From CAYNVQ01 sp964400735 (GTDB lineage Bacteria; Acidobacteriota; Aminicenantia; Aminicenantales; Aminicenantaceae), in assembly GCA_964400735.1 (NCBI GenBank), contig CAYNVQ010000001.1, positions 558,001 through 622,000 on the forward strand: a DNA stretch of 64,000 nt. Direction: 5' to 3'. The number at the start of each line of letters is the position of its first letter. Position 1 is the stretch's first letter. The position numbers and the translations under genes were made by a program. Below, piece by piece: positions 51,067 to 60,446 of this stretch. The notes beneath the pieces are model-generated. The model was given only the letters and a program-made list of their open reading frames with translations. It was not told the origin of the DNA and did not search any database.

Positions 51067-52110
51067 TTAGGGAAGGATTCTCTTGAACGCTCGAATGGCT
51101 CTTTCGATATCCTCATCATCCACGTCCTTATGGGTGACAAAACGAATACCGCCTGTGGTGGCCAGGGCTAAAATTTTATTCTCTTTCAGCTTGGACAGAA
51201 ACTCAGGAATAGTCAACCTTGGATGATTGAACCCGAAAATGATGATGTTGGTCTGAATTTTTTCCGGATCGAGGTCGATCCCGGGCAACCCAGCAATGGC
51301 CGCTGCCAGAGTTTTTGCTCTTATATGGTCATCCTTCAATCTATCGACCATTTCGGTAAGGGCAACAATCCCTGGGGCGGCGAGCACTCCGACCTGCCTC
51401 ATCCCTCCTCCGAGCGCTTTCCTCACCCTCCGCGCATACTCGATAAAATCCTTTGGCCCGACCAACATCGAACCGACAGGTGCCGCCAATCCTTTCGATA
51501 AACAAAACATCAAGGAATCCCCTATCTTGGCATATTCCTTAACGGGAATGCCTGAGGCATGGCTGGCGTTAAAAACACGAGCACCATCGAAGTGGATTTT
51601 CATCTGGTATCTGTCAGCAATCTCTCTCAAGGCTTTGAGGTTTTCCATCGGAACGACCGCTCCGCTCCAATTATTATGGCTGTTCTCCACACAGACGAGA
51701 GAAGTTCTCGGAATATGGACCGAAGGCTTTCGAATATTGCGTTCCACCTCTTGGGGGTCCATGGCTCCCCTATCGGAGGCAAGCGGCCTAGGGGTTACCC
51801 GGGCGATAAATGTCATGTGAGTAGACTCCATGTTATACAGGTGCGCCCGCGACTCCACGATGACTTCCTCGAGTTCCCTGGTCCACACCTTTATGGCGAT
51901 GGAATTTCCCATGGTGCCCGATGGGACAAAAAGAGCAGCCTCTTTCCCCATGATGCTGGCTGCCAGTTCCTCTAGCCTTTGGACTGTCGGATCATCTCCC
52001 AAAACATCGTCTCCAACCACAGCCTCGAACATCGCCTTTTTCATATTTTCAGTAGGCCTTGTGACTGTATCGCTTCTGAAATCCGAATACTCAGTCATAT
52101 ATTCCGGCAT
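51067..52110 (-). CDS. ltaE: Low-specificity L-threonine aldolase
   Basis: 347 aa PLP enzyme (fold type I) splitting threonine or allo-threonine into glycine and acetaldehyde. 'SDFRSDTVTRPTENMKKAM' is the family N-terminus, 'GDDVLGDDPTVQRLEE' follows, and the PLP lysine lies in 'MFCLSKGLAAPVGSML' with 'IHFDGARVFNA' upstream. ATG 52110 has GAGGAGG nine bases upstream, better than the longer start at 52128. Monocistronic, converging with the respiratory cluster. Confidence 0.93.
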   Translation of the reverse strand: MPEYMTEYSDFRSDTVTRPTENMKKAMFEAVVGDDVLGDDPTVQRLEELAASIMGKEAALFVPSGTMGNSIAIKVWTRELEEVIVESRAHLYNMESTHMTFIARVTPRPLASDRGAMDPQEVERNIRKPSVHIPRTSLVCVENSHNNWSGAVVPMENLKALREIADRYQMKIHFDGARVFNASHASGIPVKEYAKIGDSLMFCLSKGLAAPVGSMLVGPKDFIEYARRVRKALGGGMRQVGVLAAPGIVALTEMVDRLKDDHIRAKTLAAAIAGLPGIDLDPEKIQTNIIIFGFNHPRLTIPEFLSKLKENKILALATTGGIRFVTHKDVDDEDIERAIRAFKRILP

Positions 52111-52243
52111 CGATTTACACCTCCTCAAGTAAGACGGCTATTATACCAGCTCCTCGGATTAATCTCCATTTTTAAAGCTGATACCGCCCATCAAGCAACC
52201 ATCCCTAATTATCCTGAAAGATTCATAAAAAATGCCGATGCTA

Positions 52244-52293
52244 TTTTCTATTGAAGCAATATCAGGATAAGTCCCTGATATTGCTATAGAAAA
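52244..52293. repeat. Long inverted repeat (hairpin) upstream of ltaE
   Basis: TTTTCTAT + AGCAATATCAGG (52244-52251 and 52255-52266) pair perfectly with CCTGATATTGCT + ATAGAAAA (52274-52293), with a 3-base bulge and a 7-base loop. This is a 20-bp stem in non-coding DNA about 135 bases before the leftward ltaE start. A/T runs on both outer sides would allow it to act as a bidirectional terminator or an operator. Confidence 0.5.
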
Positions 52294-52337
52294 AAACAGA
52301 AATCTCTTCATGTTTTCCTTATACCTTAACTGTAAGG

Positions 52338-52382
52338 GTGGGGTGGGTTGGCGTGGGGTGGGTTGGCGTGGGGTGGGTTGGC
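52338..52382 (+). repeat. Three tandem 15-bp G-rich repeats, G-quadruplex-prone
   Basis: Three identical units of GTGGGGTGGGTTGGC (52338-52352, 52353-52367, 52368-52382), preceded by GGG. The + strand carries six G-runs of three or four and several GG pairs, enough for an intramolecular quadruplex. The rest of the 526-base gap (52111-52636) is AT-rich, so the repeat is compositionally out of place. It lies 255 bases before the PASTA gene. Confidence 0.75.
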
Positions 52383-52636
52383 CTTGGCTCGTGAATAATC
52401 CAAGTTATTTGTCTTTTATGCTTGTACAAGAAAAAATCTTATACATCAAGGAAGCGATTCATTGCCCTTCAAGCTCGATAATATCCCAAATAATGACATG
52501 TGATTCATATCTTTTAAAATTCCAGGATGGGTGACTCGGCCCCCCTGAGCCATGCTCAACGGAACTTTTTTAAGGTTTACTTGGTTATTAATCTATGGTA
52601 TTAATAATCCTATCTCTGTGAGAGAAAAATCGATTC

Positions 52637-53353
52637 ATGTCAATAAAAAAAGCCGTTAATTATGTTATCTATACATTGATCGTTCTCGACTTGTTTTTCA
52701 TAAGCGCTATCCTCTCTTTTCAAATAACCCTTCAAGGGGAGATGGTCACTCTTCCCGATCTCGTCGGAAAAACAATAGATGAAGCAAAAATCGAACTCCA
52801 AGATGAAAAAATCCACCTTGTCCAAAGCGGCGTGCGCCTCCATGAAAGACTTGAAAGGGGAAAAATCTTTTTTCAGGATCCGCCGCCAGAATCCAAGGTC
52901 AAACTCAATACCGAGGTAAGGGTATTGTTGAGTGCTGGCAAAGAAAAAGTCATAGTGCCGGAGCTTTTGGGAAAAAATCTTCAAACCATAAGACCTATTT
53001 TAGATGAGTCGGGTCTCAGAGCCGGAAAAATATCCCACGTCCACACTCCTAAATACGCCGCCGGTAGAATCATCGGTCAATATCCACCTGCTCAAGCAGA
53101 GGTGGGGAGGGACACACCGGTCAGCCTTCTCGTCAGTCAAGGGGAGTACGAAGTCGAGTATCTGATGCCTGACTTGATCGGCAAGAGGGCCGGAATCGTC
53201 ATCGGCCAGTTAGAAAATCTAGATTTCAATGTGGGAAATATCCGGTATCGCTATTACCACGGGCTCGACTCAGGTGTGATCATCAATCAACATCCTCCAC
53301 CGGGATCAAAAATTCAAAAAAGAAACAGGATAACGTTTGAAGTCAGCAGGTAA
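52637..53353 (+). CDS. Membrane-anchored PASTA-domain protein
   Basis: 238 aa. N-terminal membrane helix (residues 8-30, 'VIYTLIVLDLFFISAILSF') and three consecutive PASTA domains (about 37-100, 101-170, 171-238), each starting near 'LPDLVGKTIDEAK', 'VPELLGKNLQTIR' or 'MPDLIGKRAGIVI'. PASTA modules bind muropeptides or beta-lactams and usually sit on serine/threonine kinases or penicillin-binding proteins. Here no catalytic domain is attached, so this is a stand-alone cell-wall-sensing or scaffold protein. Followed after 33 bases by the epimerase gene. Confidence 0.85.
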   Translation: MSIKKAVNYVIYTLIVLDLFFISAILSFQITLQGEMVTLPDLVGKTIDEAKIELQDEKIHLVQSGVRLHERLERGKIFFQDPPPESKVKLNTEVRVLLSAGKEKVIVPELLGKNLQTIRPILDESGLRAGKISHVHTPKYAAGRIIGQYPPAQAEVGRDTPVSLLVSQGEYEVEYLMPDLIGKRAGIVIGQLENLDFNVGNIRYRYYHGLDSGVIINQHPPPGSKIQKRNRITFEVSR

Positions 53354-53386
53354 AGATAAGAAAATAGTCGGAAAACTCGGAAAATC

Positions 53387-54331
53387 ATGAATGTATTCGT
53401 CACGGGAGCGGCAGGATTTATCGGATCTCATCTCTGCCGTGCTCTCATACAAGAGGATGCGTCGGTTACTGCCGTGGACTCCTTTACCGATTTTTATCCT
53501 CGTTGGATAAAGGAAAAAAACATCCAGCCTTTGCTGAATCATCCAAAATTTAGATTTCTTTCTGAGGATATTTGCACTTTAGATTTGAAAAGGGAATTAG
53601 AAAATATCGAAGCGATTTTCCACCTCGCTGCCCAACCAGGTGTCCGGACCAGTTGGGGCGATGACTTTTCCATCTACACCAGAAATAATATAGACGCCAC
53701 CCAAAAAATCCTTGAGATCTCCAAGAATCTTCCGCTGAAAAAATTCATCTACGCTTCCTCTTCTTCTGTTTATGGGCTAAGTCCTCAACTCCCGATGACA
53801 GAAGATCAAACTCTGCATCCCTTTTCTCCCTACGGCGTGACCAAGCTGGCTGCAGAAAACCTCTGTTTTCTTTATCATATAAACTATGGAATCCCGTGTG
53901 TATCTCTAAGGTTTTTCACGGTGTATGGCCCCGGACAGCGGCCGGATATGGCCTTCCACAGATTTCTCAAAGCCATAGGCAAAGATAAGGAAATAAAAAT
54001 TTATGGGGATGGAGAACAGACCCGAGATTTTACCTATATCGATGACATCATTCGGGCCAACATTTCGTCTTTAACCTATGGGAAGCCTGGAGAGACCTAC
54101 AATATCGGAGGCGGCACGCGAATCAAATTAAACGATATCATCCCCGTTTTCGAAAGAATATGTCAAAAAAAGATTAAAATAAAATGCCAGGAGGGACAAA
54201 AAGGAGATGTGCGCCACACATTCGCCAATATCGAAAAGGCAAAAAGAGACCTGAACTATGTCCCCCAGGTTTCACTCGAAGACGGACTCGATGAGGAATG
54301 GAAATGGATTCAGACCACCTATCCAAAATGA
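53387..54331 (+). CDS. NAD-dependent nucleotide-sugar epimerase
   Basis: 314 aa extended short-chain dehydrogenase. NAD-binding 'VTGAAGFIGSHLCRAL', catalytic Tyr and Lys in 'YGVTKLAAENL', preceded by 'IYASSSSVYG', plus the nucleotide-sugar region 'FTVYGPGQRPDMAFHRF'. The length and motifs fit UDP-glucuronate/UDP-glucose 4-epimerases, which supply sugars for surface polysaccharide. Exact substrate cannot be set from the sequence. It sits between envelope genes (PASTA, bamD). Confidence 0.88.
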   Translation: MNVFVTGAAGFIGSHLCRALIQEDASVTAVDSFTDFYPRWIKEKNIQPLLNHPKFRFLSEDICTLDLKRELENIEAIFHLAAQPGVRTSWGDDFSIYTRNNIDATQKILEISKNLPLKKFIYASSSSVYGLSPQLPMTEDQTLHPFSPYGVTKLAAENLCFLYHINYGIPCVSLRFFTVYGPGQRPDMAFHRFLKAIGKDKEIKIYGDGEQTRDFTYIDDIIRANISSLTYGKPGETYNIGGGTRIKLNDIIPVFERICQKKIKIKCQEGQKGDVRHTFANIEKAKRDLNYVPQVSLEDGLDEEWKWIQTTYPK

Positions 54332-54352
54332 ATCGATGGCGAGGAATTTAAA

Positions 54353-55132
54353 ATGAGGATAAAAATACTTTTTTGTTTTTTTGTTCTGGTTATGGCGCTG
54401 GCCGGTCCAGCCTGTCAAAAGAAAAGCGTGGAGATAGATCCAGAGATCGCTTCCTCCGACGAAGCCCTATTCAAAATGGGCGAACAGTTTATAAAAAAGG
54501 ATCCTGAAAAAGCCCGGCTTTACCTGAGGCAGGTAATAGATTCTTTCCCTCAAAGTTTCTACGCGCAGCGGGCCAAATTGGCCATTGCCGACTCCTATTT
54601 CAGTCAGGGAGATGAGGGTAGTATGATCCTCGCTGCAGCAGAATACAGGGACTTCATCTCCAACTTTCCCATAAGCCCTTCGGCTCCCTACGCACAACTC
54701 CAGATAGCCTTGACTTATTTTAACAAAGCTATGAAACCGGGTAGAGATCAGACAAAAACCGAACAAGCCCTCATCGAATTCAAAAGGGTCATCAACGATT
54801 ACCCGCTGACCGATGAAGCCAATACAGCGAGAGAAAAAATTAAAATCTGTGAAGAACGATTGGCCGAACACACCCTCAGTATTGGTGAGCTGTATTACAA
54901 ACGAAAGGCCTACAAAGCCTCGATTAGTCGTCTCAAGGATATCTTGACCAATTATCCTTCTTATTCTAAGTTGGATGAAGTCTTCTTTCTTCTGGGCGAT
55001 TCCTACTACAAAGCGAACCAAGAAGAAGAAAGCATCCCCTACTTTACTAAATTGATCTCCGATTACCCCCAAAGCAAATATATTGAAAAGGCCCAAGAAA
55101 GATTGGAAGAAATCGAAAAGAAAGCACCGTAA
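54353..55132 (+). CDS. bamD: Outer membrane assembly factor BamD (lipoprotein, TPR)
   Basis: 259 aa. Lipoprotein-type signal with Cys21 ('LAGPACQKK'), followed by five TPR-like helical repeats ('LYLRQVIDSFPQSFYAQRAK', 'YRDFISNFPISPSAPYAQLQ', 'YFTKLISDYPQSKYIEKAQE'). BamD docks on BamA at the periplasmic face of the outer membrane and selects barrel substrates. Order and length match the family; a general TPR (YfiO-like) lipoprotein is the alternative. GAGG precedes ATG 54353. A barrel-type protein gene follows after 22 bases. Confidence 0.88.
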   Translation: MRIKILFCFFVLVMALAGPACQKKSVEIDPEIASSDEALFKMGEQFIKKDPEKARLYLRQVIDSFPQSFYAQRAKLAIADSYFSQGDEGSMILAAAEYRDFISNFPISPSAPYAQLQIALTYFNKAMKPGRDQTKTEQALIEFKRVINDYPLTDEANTAREKIKICEERLAEHTLSIGELYYKRKAYKASISRLKDILTNYPSYSKLDEVFFLLGDSYYKANQEEESIPYFTKLISDYPQSKYIEKAQERLEEIEKKAP

Positions 55133-55154
55133 TGAAATGCATGTGGAGGTTTTA

Positions 55155-55934
55155 ATGAAAAAATTCAGTGTCTATTTTCTCGGGATCCTGTTCTTCCTGA
55201 GTTTTCCCTTGTCGGTTCTCGTTCAAGCGCAGGATGTTTCTTTTTCCGATGGCTTGAAGATTCAACCGGGCATTCATTTTGAATACTTCAACCGGAAGAT
55301 GACCTGGGACGATAAGCAATACAGTTCAGATCTGAAAACCTACCTATTCGCTTTGAATACAGAAATTGAAATAGAGGATGGCTTTTCTATCCACGGCATC
55401 ATCGGATACTCCTTGTCCAACTTCGATCTATTGATTTTTAGACAACTTCCTTTCTCCGTAGAACTGGACGTGGGCAACATAGATGGATTCATTATTGGCG
55501 CTGAGCTGAGAAAAAGCCTCCTTTATAATAACAATTTCGAAGTGGGCGCTTACGGACAGTTTATCTATTTTATGGGAAAAGAAAAGGAGTGGGACCTTCC
55601 TGGTCTAAATGTCCCAGGAACGGTTACCGGAAAGCCGACCTGGATGAGGGCTTCCATAGGCCCCAGGATAACCTACACCGGTTTCGACTATTTCTCCCCT
55701 TATCTGACCATATGCTACAATAATCTTTGGGGCAAATTCAAAATGACTCAGGAAGTTCAAGATCTTAAAGGAACGGAAGAAAAAGACCTGAGATCCAAAA
55801 GCCTTATCGATATATCTGCCGGGAGCATTTTCTATCTGACCGACCGCTTTTTCTTCAGAGGCGAAATCCACGTATCGCCCTATAGTGGCGGGACGGATCT
55901 CGGACTCGTCCTTGTGGCCGCCTTTTCGTTCTGA
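55155..55934 (+). CDS. Outer-membrane beta-barrel protein of unknown function
   Basis: 259 aa. Signal peptide ('FLGILFFLSFPLSVLVQAQ') and then repeated beta-hairpin pattern such as 'SIHGIIGYSLSNFDLLIF' and 'FEVGAYGQFIYFMGKEKEWD', ending 'LGLVLVAAFSF' with a terminal aromatic residue. This is the usual signature of a small OmpW/OmpA-like barrel, but no family is matched. ATG 55155 has GGAGG six bases upstream. Gene order bamD-barrel-subtilase suggests co-transcription. Confidence 0.75.
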   Translation: MKKFSVYFLGILFFLSFPLSVLVQAQDVSFSDGLKIQPGIHFEYFNRKMTWDDKQYSSDLKTYLFALNTEIEIEDGFSIHGIIGYSLSNFDLLIFRQLPFSVELDVGNIDGFIIGAELRKSLLYNNNFEVGAYGQFIYFMGKEKEWDLPGLNVPGTVTGKPTWMRASIGPRITYTGFDYFSPYLTICYNNLWGKFKMTQEVQDLKGTEEKDLRSKSLIDISAGSIFYLTDRFFFRGEIHVSPYSGGTDLGLVLVAAFSF

Positions 55935-55946
55935 TCGGAGGAAATC

Positions 55947-57332
55947 ATGAAAAAATACAGGATAGGCCTTTCCCTCTCGGTCCTGCTCATCTTTTTTTCT
56001 CTATCGAACTTCGACCACCCTCGAATTCGCAAACCGAAACGCTCTCCCGTTCGCCAATCCCGCCACGAGCTCCGCGGGATCAATAGCGGACAGCCATTTC
56101 GGATGAAAGAACAAAGGTATGCCCCGGATCAAATATTGGTCAAGTTCAAAGCCGAACTCTCTGCTCAAGCCATTCAAAGCAACGTGAATGCCTATCAATT
56201 TCGAAGGATCAAAAAGATACCAGTCTTGAACATTCATCTTCTCCAGATCCCTGAATATATGACAGTCGAGGAGATGCTGCATACCCTGGCACTGAATCCT
56301 GATGTTGAATATGCGACCCCAAATTATACAGTCTATATATCGGCTGTACCTAAACCTAATGACAACTTTTTCAACTGGCAATATGCCCTTCTCAATGAAG
56401 GCCAACAGATAGGAAGTCCTGGGCCCAGCGGAAAATCCAGGGCCGATATAAAAGCCCTGGAAGCCTGGGAAGAGACCAAAGGAGACGAAGGCGTTGTCGT
56501 CGCCGTTATCGACACCGGGATTGACTTCGATCACCCGGATCTGGAGGGAAAAATATCATCAGATGGCTATGATTTTGTGAACGATGACAACGAACCGGTC
56601 GATGACCACGGACACGGTACTTTTATCGCTGGATTGATCGCCGCCAAAACCAACAATAAGGAAGGAATAGCGGGAGTGAGCTGGAATTCCATGATTTTGC
56701 CTTTGAAAGCAATAGAGGCCAATGGAGAAGGTTATACTGACGATCTTATCGATGCGATCATTTACGCTGCTGATAAGGGGGCCAGTATAATAAATATGAG
56801 CCTGGGTTTTCCCCTGACGCCCGGAGAGTCTATCCCAGAGCTTGAACAGGCTCTCCAATACGCAAATTCAAAGGGTGTAGTCTGCGTTGCATCGGCTGGA
56901 AACGAGAATTCGGGTGTAATTGCTCCTGCCGTATACGATGATTACTGTCTAGCCGTGGCTGCCACAGACTATGATGATTCCAGAATTTCCTGGTCGAACT
57001 TTGGGCCCGAAGTGGATGTGGCCGCCCCTGGAAAGAGAGTTGTCAGCCTTGTCCCCATTTGGCTGCCAGAACTGGTATGGGATGACTTCACCCTCCCTCC
57101 TTACGGATTTGGAGATGGAACATCTGCCTCGGCGGCTATTGTCTCTGGTTTCGCTTCCCTCATCAGGAGCGTAAAACCTTGGCTCACTCCAGATGAAGTC
57201 ATGGACGTCATCCGGTTTTCAGCCGACGATGTAAACCAGTCCGATTATCCGGGAAAAGATGAATTTATCGGCTATGGAAGGATCAACATGGAAAAGGCCC
57301 TCGTGCCAATTTTATTAAGCCGGTCTAAATAA
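55947..57332 (+). CDS. Exported subtilisin-like serine protease (S8)
   Basis: 461 aa. Signal peptide (1-22), inhibitor-type propeptide (about 52-125, 'ILVKFKAELSAQAIQSNVNA'), then catalytic Asp in 'VAVIDTGIDFDHPDL', His in 'DDHGHGTFIAGLIAA', oxyanion Asn in 'SAGNENSG' and Ser in 'GDGTSASAAIVSG'. The Ser motif lacks the usual Pro (GTSMAAP). All three catalytic residues are present, so activity is expected outside the cell or in the periplasm. GGAGG precedes ATG 55947 at the expected distance. Follows the barrel gene by 12 bases. Confidence 0.92.
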   Translation: MKKYRIGLSLSVLLIFFSLSNFDHPRIRKPKRSPVRQSRHELRGINSGQPFRMKEQRYAPDQILVKFKAELSAQAIQSNVNAYQFRRIKKIPVLNIHLLQIPEYMTVEEMLHTLALNPDVEYATPNYTVYISAVPKPNDNFFNWQYALLNEGQQIGSPGPSGKSRADIKALEAWEETKGDEGVVVAVIDTGIDFDHPDLEGKISSDGYDFVNDDNEPVDDHGHGTFIAGLIAAKTNNKEGIAGVSWNSMILPLKAIEANGEGYTDDLIDAIIYAADKGASIINMSLGFPLTPGESIPELEQALQYANSKGVVCVASAGNENSGVIAPAVYDDYCLAVAATDYDDSRISWSNFGPEVDVAAPGKRVVSLVPIWLPELVWDDFTLPPYGFGDGTSASAAIVSGFASLIRSVKPWLTPDEVMDVIRFSADDVNQSDYPGKDEFIGYGRINMEKALVPILLSRSK

Positions 57333-57350
57333 CAAAGCCCTAAATTCTAT

Positions 57351-59036
57351 ATGATCAAATCCTTTCACATCAAAAACCTGGCAACGATCGAAGAGATAGA
57401 GCTTGACCTGGAAAAAGGCTTCTCTATCTTGACCGGCGAGACCGGCGCCGGAAAATCCATCATCATCGACGGCATTCGGTTAGTGTTGGGTGAGAAAGCA
57501 TTTTCTGAACTTATTCGAACAGGGGAAAAAGAAACTGTGGTGGAGGCTGTTTTTTTCCTCCCCAGGAAAAAGAATGGACTAGATGAGTTTCCTTCCGATA
57601 AAAAAAACGAGTGGCTCATCCATAGAAAAATTGTAGAAAAGGGGACGAGAAAAGGATACATCAACGGCGTAATTGTCCCTATTAAAAAAATCAAATCTCT
57701 CCGCGACGACCTCATTGACATCTATGGTCAGAACGACCACACTTTTCTCCGTCAAGTGCAGAATCAGTTGGATTATCTGGATTTCTATGCCCGCACCCAT
57801 TCTCTTCGGGAACTGGTCACCGAGACCGCCCAGCAGTTGAGGAAATGCCTTCGAGAAAAACGATTCCTGGAGGCCAGAGAAAAAGAAAGGGAACAGCGAC
57901 TCGATTTCCTGGACTATCAGATCAAAGAAATCCAGAAGGTAGGGCTCCAACCAGAAGAAGAAGAAGATATCCGCCAGGAAAGAAATATACTGAAAAATGC
58001 CGAAAAGATCGAGGGATTGATCGATGAAGGGCTGAACATCGCGTACGAGCAGGAAAATTCCATCTCGACGCTATTGGCCAAACTCCAACATATCACCCAC
58101 GACTTATCGCGTTTTGACAGGACTTTCGAACCGACAGAAGAAGCCCTCGGTCAATTCGCCATCACCATAGGAGATTTTTCCGACAGTCTTCTAAAATATA
58201 AGAATAAGCAGACTGGATCCCCTGAAAGACTGGAGAGGTTGGAAGAACGATTGAGCTTGATAGAAAGCCTGAAGAGAAAATACGGAAATTCCATAGCCGA
58301 CATTTTAAAGTACTTGGAAAAAGCACAGACGGAATTCCAAGATTTAAGCACGAGCCACGAAAAATTGGCCGATTTGGAAAAGGAAATCTCAGAAAAATTT
58401 TCCCGTTATAGCAACCTGACTAGAAAGCTTTCAGAAGAAAGAAAAAATAACGCCCTTATCCTCGAAAAGGCGATAGAAAGGGAAATTAGTTTGTTGGGGA
58501 TGAAACGAGCCCGATTCAAAATCAAGATCAATTCTATTCCTCTTTCCGAGACAGACACCGAAAAAATCAAGGACAGCGGAACAGATGAGGTTGAATTCCT
58601 CATCAGTCCTAATCCGGGAGAGGAATTGAGACCGCTGCGGAGCATAGCTTCGGGAGGAGAGCTATCGCGTATCATGCTTGCCCTTAAATCCATAGGTAAA
58701 GAAACAGAGAACCTGAAAACTTTGATTTTTGACGAAATCGATACAGGAATAGGCGGCAAAACAGCGGAATTCGTGGCCCAAAAATTAAGAGACCTCGGGC
58801 ATCGACATCAAGTTCTCTGTATCACTCACCTTCCGCAAATCGCATCCTACGCCACCCATCACTACAGGGTCGATAAGCAAGTCATCAAGGACAGAACCTT
58901 CACCAAGGTAAAAAAGCTCTCATTCGCGGAGAGAGTCGAAGAAATCGCCCGTCTTCTCACCGGAAGCCGCGTCACAAATACGGCGCTCAAAAATGCTGAA
59001 GAAATGCTCACGCTCAATCTAAGCTCCAAAACCTGA
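57351..59036 (+). CDS. recN: DNA repair protein RecN
   Basis: 561 aa SMC-like ATPase that organises broken DNA ends for recombination. Walker A in 'ILTGETGAGKSIIIDGIRLV', long coiled-coil regions (about 150-380), signature 'ASGGELSRIMLALKSIG' and Walker B 'KTLIFDEIDTGIGGKTAEFV', followed by 'ITHLPQIASYATHHYRVDK'. Length and order match RecN. No strong ribosome-binding site is seen; it starts 18 bases after the subtilase stop and may share its transcript. Confidence 0.95.
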   Translation: MIKSFHIKNLATIEEIELDLEKGFSILTGETGAGKSIIIDGIRLVLGEKAFSELIRTGEKETVVEAVFFLPRKKNGLDEFPSDKKNEWLIHRKIVEKGTRKGYINGVIVPIKKIKSLRDDLIDIYGQNDHTFLRQVQNQLDYLDFYARTHSLRELVTETAQQLRKCLREKRFLEAREKEREQRLDFLDYQIKEIQKVGLQPEEEEDIRQERNILKNAEKIEGLIDEGLNIAYEQENSISTLLAKLQHITHDLSRFDRTFEPTEEALGQFAITIGDFSDSLLKYKNKQTGSPERLERLEERLSLIESLKRKYGNSIADILKYLEKAQTEFQDLSTSHEKLADLEKEISEKFSRYSNLTRKLSEERKNNALILEKAIEREISLLGMKRARFKIKINSIPLSETDTEKIKDSGTDEVEFLISPNPGEELRPLRSIASGGELSRIMLALKSIGKETENLKTLIFDEIDTGIGGKTAEFVAQKLRDLGHRHQVLCITHLPQIASYATHHYRVDKQVIKDRTFTKVKKLSFAERVEEIARLLTGSRVTNTALKNAEEMLTLNLSSKT

Positions 59037-59088
59037 AAGCTTATCTCGGTCCAATGATCGATTCCAGTCTCAAAGGAGCGAATACCCC

Positions 59089-59118
59089 TTGTTTAAAAAC
59101 TTTCTCAAAATGTATTAT
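59089..59118 (+). promoter_or_regulatory. Promoter candidate for miaB
   Basis: TTGTTT at 59089-59094, an 18-base spacer and TATTAT at 59113-59118, placing the transcript start near 59125, about 23 bases before the miaB ATG. Confidence 0.4.
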
Positions 59119-59147
59119 AGTGTCCGTAGAGCCCCAAAAAGGAAAAA

Positions 59148-60446
59148 ATGAAATTTTATATTCACACCTTCGGCTGCCAGATGAACGAAAACGATTCTGA
59201 ACGCATAGCAGGATTGCTTATGGCTTCAGGAATGGAACCAGCTCTTTATCCAGAGGAAAGCGATTTGATCATCGTCAACACCTGTGCCGTTAGAAAAAAA
59301 TCGGAAGAAAAATTACATTCCTTGCTGGGCCGATTAGAGCAGCTAAAAAAGAAACAAAACCTGCTTATTGGAGTCGTCGGGTGTGTAGCCCAACTCCGCC
59401 GCGCCAAATTACTAGATGATAAGCCTTTCATCGATTTCATTATCGGCCCGGATAACTACTCCAAAATCCCTGAGATTCTTCCCATCGGACCTGGCGAGAG
59501 ATACATATCCACACAATGGAACACCCAATGGCAAGAAATTCCTCTCTATCCTGATTGTCGGAATAGTTCTGTAAGTGCCTATATCACCATAATGGAAGGG
59601 TGCAATAATTTTTGTTCTTACTGTGTTGTCCCTTTCACCAGGGGAAGAGAAAAATACAGGCCTTTAGATAAAATTCTAATCGAAGCACAATATCTGGCCT
59701 CTCGGGGATACAAAGAGATACAGCTTTTGGGTCAAAACGTCAATTCCTACTTGGATCCGAAAACAGGGGAGGATTTTTCCTTCCTGTTGAAAGAGATCGA
59801 TTCCATCGATGGTATTGAATGGATCAGGTTCATAACCTCCCATCCCAAAAATTTCATCAGGAAAATCGCCAAGACGATGAGCGAGGCCAAAAAGGTCTGT
59901 CATCAACTCCATCTTCCTGTCCAATCCGGTTCCACATCCGTTCTTTCGAGGATGAACAGGTCTTACACAAGAGAGGAATACCTCAAGAAAGTCGTCTTTT
60001 TACGTCAAGTGATGCCTAAAATCCATTTAAGCACGGATATCATCGTTGGATTTCCAAATGAATCGCGACAAGAATTCCAGGAAACGAAGAGCCTCTTAGA
60101 GATCGTTCGCTTCACCAATATTTTTTCCTTCCGGTATTCCCCGCGTCCCTTTACATCGGCAGCCAGCAATGAAGACAATGTCTCGTTTGAAGAAAAGAAG
60201 TCCAGACTCATCGAAGTTCAAGCCCTTCAGAAAAAAATACAGCTTGAGACGAATGCGACTTTTATCGGCCAGACACAGAGAGTGCTATGCGTTGGCAAAA
60301 GCAAGAAAGATCCCCTGGTTTATTCGGGTCGGAACGAAGGTCATCAGGTCGTCAATTTCAAATCAAATCAAAATGTCATAGACCGGTTTGTCGAGGTAAA
60401 AATCAGTTCTTGTGGTCCCTACAGCCTATTCGGAACGGTAACCTAA
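59148..60446 (+). CDS. miaB: tRNA-2-methylthio-N6-dimethylallyladenosine synthase
   Basis: 432 aa radical SAM methylthiotransferase modifying A37 of tRNAs. N-terminal UPF0004 domain with cluster ligands Cys9 ('FGCQMNENDSE'), 'NTCAVR' and 'VGCVAQ', radical SAM triad 'CNNFCSYCVVPFTRGRE', and a C-terminal TRAM domain ('TQRVLCVGKSKKDPLVYSGR'). The pattern MNxNDSE and PFTRGRE separates MiaB from MtaB and RimO. AAGGA lies upstream of ATG 59148. Confidence 0.95.
   Translation: MKFYIHTFGCQMNENDSERIAGLLMASGMEPALYPEESDLIIVNTCAVRKKSEEKLHSLLGRLEQLKKKQNLLIGVVGCVAQLRRAKLLDDKPFIDFIIGPDNYSKIPEILPIGPGERYISTQWNTQWQEIPLYPDCRNSSVSAYITIMEGCNNFCSYCVVPFTRGREKYRPLDKILIEAQYLASRGYKEIQLLGQNVNSYLDPKTGEDFSFLLKEIDSIDGIEWIRFITSHPKNFIRKIAKTMSEAKKVCHQLHLPVQSGSTSVLSRMNRSYTREEYLKKVVFLRQVMPKIHLSTDIIVGFPNESRQEFQETKSLLEIVRFTNIFSFRYSPRPFTSAASNEDNVSFEEKKSRLIEVQALQKKIQLETNATFIGQTQRVLCVGKSKKDPLVYSGRNEGHQVVNFKSNQNVIDRFVEVKISSCGPYSLFGTVT

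Noticed and set aside
52338..52382. CRISPR array
   Set aside because: The three units are directly adjacent with no spacers and are only 15 bases long.
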